DNA of 52,151 nucleotides from Bordetella parapertussis (GTDB lineage: Bacteria; Pseudomonadota; Gammaproteobacteria; Burkholderiales; Burkholderiaceae_D): NCBI GenBank assembly GCA_945866125.1, contig CAMBFZ010000025.1, forward strand, positions 1 to 52,151, in the 5' to 3' direction. The notes beneath the pieces were generated by a model. It was not told the origin of the DNA and ran no database searches. It saw nothing but the letters and a program-made list of their open reading frames with translations. The position numbers and the translations under genes are program-made. Shown in pieces: positions 50,985 to 52,151 of the stretch (positions are counted from its first letter, which is position 1; each line of letters opens with the position of its first letter).

Positions 50985-51419
50985 ATGAAAGCATTAGTAT
51001 TTATCGCACTAACCGCTATGAGCTCGTTGGCAATGGCAAACGGTGGTGGTGGCGGTTCGTCAGCACCAAGCAGCCCGACGACGCAAACATCGGTCATTAT
51101 GAACACTGCCGTTATTAATACCAGTGACGGCTGGAACAGCGCATCGCAGCAAAATCTAGCTTCCAACGTCGGCACCTTTACCAGCACCAACACAATAAGC
51201 CAAAGCCTCAGTTCGTCGAATGCGTTGATTCAGAACACAAGCACTACGGGGGGTCAGGCAACCCAAAATATTGCCTCGAATGTTGGCACGTCGGGTCTAC
51301 TCACGACAACGTATCAAATTGCCTCCATTACAAATTCTTCTGTCATCAATCAAGCAAGTGCTGGCGGTCATGCCGCCCAAAACATTTCATCAAACACCAA
51401 CTGCATCACGTGTAATTAA
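50985..51419 (+). CDS. Secreted Asn/Ser/Thr/Gln-rich repeat protein, amyloid-like
   Basis: A 144-residue exported protein from the ATG at 50985, which has an AAAGGA site. A signal peptide (MKALVFIALTAMSSLAMA) is followed by a Gly/Ser/Pro linker. Three imperfect repeats of about 35 residues come next, each with a core of small and polar residues ending in QQNLASNVG, TQNIASNVG and AQNISSN. The repeat pattern and the Asn/Gln/Ser/Thr composition recall functional amyloids such as curlin or FapC, but the spacing is not the curlin consensus. The protein ends in CITCN, a C-x2-C pair that may form a disulfide. No family assigned. Confidence 0.65.
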   Translation: MKALVFIALTAMSSLAMANGGGGGSSAPSSPTTQTSVIMNTAVINTSDGWNSASQQNLASNVGTFTSTNTISQSLSSSNALIQNTSTTGGQATQNIASNVGTSGLLTTTYQIASITNSSVINQASAGGHAAQNISSNTNCITCN

Positions 51420-51438
51420 TTTTTCTTGAAATTTTATA

Positions 51439-51471
51439 GCGAGACGACTGCGTTCCCGCTCGTTGTCTCGC
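51439..51471 (+). terminator. Intercistronic hairpin
   Basis: GCGAGACGAC pairs with GTTGTCTCGC (one G-U) over a 13-nt loop. It is followed by an A/T-rich but not T-only tail and lies 20 bp after the repeat-protein stop. It could be a partial terminator or an mRNA-stabilising element before the next gene. Confidence 0.55.
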
Positions 51472-51495
51472 CAATTATTTAAAGGATACGGGGTC

Positions 51496-51915
51496 ATGCA
51501 TAAATTTAATTTGGCATTAAAAATAATTTTTATGTTAATGACCCCGATCACCGCCTCTGCGCAAATCGCCCCGGGTGAAGATCCGGTGCAATTAAATCAA
51601 AAAATCGTCGTTAACATGCTGCCCTTAAATAACGCACCACGCTCAACGCCGGCACAGAATTTCCAAGGAATACCGGCCTGGCTTGAGGCAAAAATCGCGC
51701 GATTTGAAGCAAAAGCTTTTTCAATCGATACCAGCGGCATTTTTACTGACAAAGATGTGACGACGACGACAATGAATGACGGCTTCAGAAAAACTTGTAT
51801 TCAAGAAGTCGGCAATTCGACTGCATTGGCAGCGAACGCCGTGGGGAAATACGGCAATGCCATTCAAGACCAAATCGTTGTTTTGCGGGGTGATTTGATC
51901 AATATTTGTCGTTAA
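51496..51915 (+). CDS. Small exported protein of unknown function
   Basis: A 139-residue product from the ATG at 51496, preceded by AAAGGATACGGGG. It has a signal peptide (LALKIIFMLMTPITASA, mature from about QIAPGED). The mature part has an amphipathic middle (AWLEAKIARFEAKAF) and two Cys near the C-terminus (KTCIQE and NICR), which may pair. I do not recognise a family. It follows the repeat protein and precedes a lipoprotein, so the three may form one export or surface-assembly unit. An AT-rich base composition in and after it contrasts with the rest of the window. Confidence 0.6.
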   Translation: MHKFNLALKIIFMLMTPITASAQIAPGEDPVQLNQKIVVNMLPLNNAPRSTPAQNFQGIPAWLEAKIARFEAKAFSIDTSGIFTDKDVTTTTMNDGFRKTCIQEVGNSTALAANAVGKYGNAIQDQIVVLRGDLINICR

Positions 51916-51949
51916 GATTTTATTATAAAAATAATTGGAATAATAAAAT

Positions 51950-52151
51950 ATGAATGTATTAAAAAAAGAAAAAAAGTTTTTAATCCTACTTATTTTCCTC
52001 GTAAATTTTTTACGCTCTCATCCCTGCTTCTTCTCGTATCTTGTAGCGCGCCAATGGACGCTCGGAAAGATGCGAGTTTCCAGAGCTATGGCAATGTGAA
52101 TAGTCGGCCCACCGTCCGACCGGTGCGCTCGATGTCGAGCTTTTCGGATTC
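51950..52151 (+). CDS. Lipoprotein, N-terminal part, with a frame break at a slippery site
   Basis: The gene runs off the right edge. From about 51976 one frame reads a plausible lipoprotein signal (KFFTLSSLLLLVSC, lipobox LVSC) followed by a Ser/Arg-rich mature start (SAPMDARKDASFQSYGNV) that stays open to the end. That frame has no ATG. The only good ATG (51950) is in the +1-related frame (MNVLKKEKK), which meets a stop at about 52099. Moving back one base at A AAA AAG (51970-51976) joins the two. This may be programmed or transcriptional slippage, a rare start codon (ATT at 51958), or an indel in an A-run. Confidence 0.45.

Noticed and set aside
1..52151. CRISPR arrays, insertion sequences, tRNA or rRNA genes
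   Set aside because: I looked for regularly spaced repeats, transposase-like products, terminal inverted repeats and tRNA-like folds and saw none.

Overview
The window reads as a chromosomal segment of a betaproteobacterium, most likely Burkholderiales (Oxalobacteraceae-like). The grounds are the family make-up: Liv-type (HAAT) transporter operons tied to aromatic or acyl catabolism, a Ralstonia/Polaromonas-type salicylate-gentisate operon, a NERD-helicase, RmuC, and a DinB with a long N-terminal insertion. The taxon is inferred from gene content, not from a marker gene. Coding density is high. I see no rRNA, tRNA, CRISPR array or insertion sequence.

Layout. 1-3978 (minus) is the end of an exopolysaccharide export operon: Wza-like porin, Wzb-like phosphatase, Wzc-like tyrosine kinase and the first 26 codons of a phosphomannomutase. 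4054-9438 holds an FtsX/YbbP-type permease, a DksA/TraR zinc-finger protein, a small hypothetical gene behind an FNR-like box, a 0.5 kb gap with a strong nested dyad, and a RodZ-like membrane protein. 9720-17573 (plus) is an operon of a Liv-type ABC transporter, an acyl-CoA synthetase and an MlrC-like M81 peptidase.

17668-23213 (minus) carries a DUF945 protein, an active-site-altered enolase paralogue translationally coupled to an APH-type kinase, a tail-anchored J-domain protein and an FMN-dependent 2-hydroxyacid dehydrogenase. 23368-26085 has a host-attachment-family protein, a GAF-EAL protein and a small secreted Trp/Gly/His-rich protein.

26333-31123 is the most interesting block. A MoxY/NarX-like histidine kinase and a NarL-type regulator face a free-standing pqqA (24 codons, 28676-28750) and a TonB-dependent receptor that looks like YncD/PqqU, the outer-membrane PQQ importer of E. 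coli. No pqqBCDE is present. The same 15-bp near-palindrome lies upstream of both pqqA and the receptor. A P450, RmuC, a NERD-UvrD helicase, a glutaredoxin, a glycogen-debranching-type glucosidase with a GT4 glycosyltransferase, an S4-domain protein (probably leaderless mRNA) and DinB follow.

41055-50614 (minus) is one long catabolic operon. Ferredoxin reductase, gentisate dioxygenase, fumarylpyruvate hydrolase and the salicylate 5-hydroxylase subunits and ferredoxin run straight into a Liv-type transporter. This would import an aromatic acid, hydroxylate salicylate to gentisate, cleave the ring and hydrolyse the product. Maleylpyruvate isomerase and the regulator are not in the window. 50985-52151 (plus) starts a cluster of small secreted proteins: a repeat protein with amyloid-like composition, a second exported protein, and a lipoprotein whose reading frame is broken at an A AAA AAG slippery heptamer.
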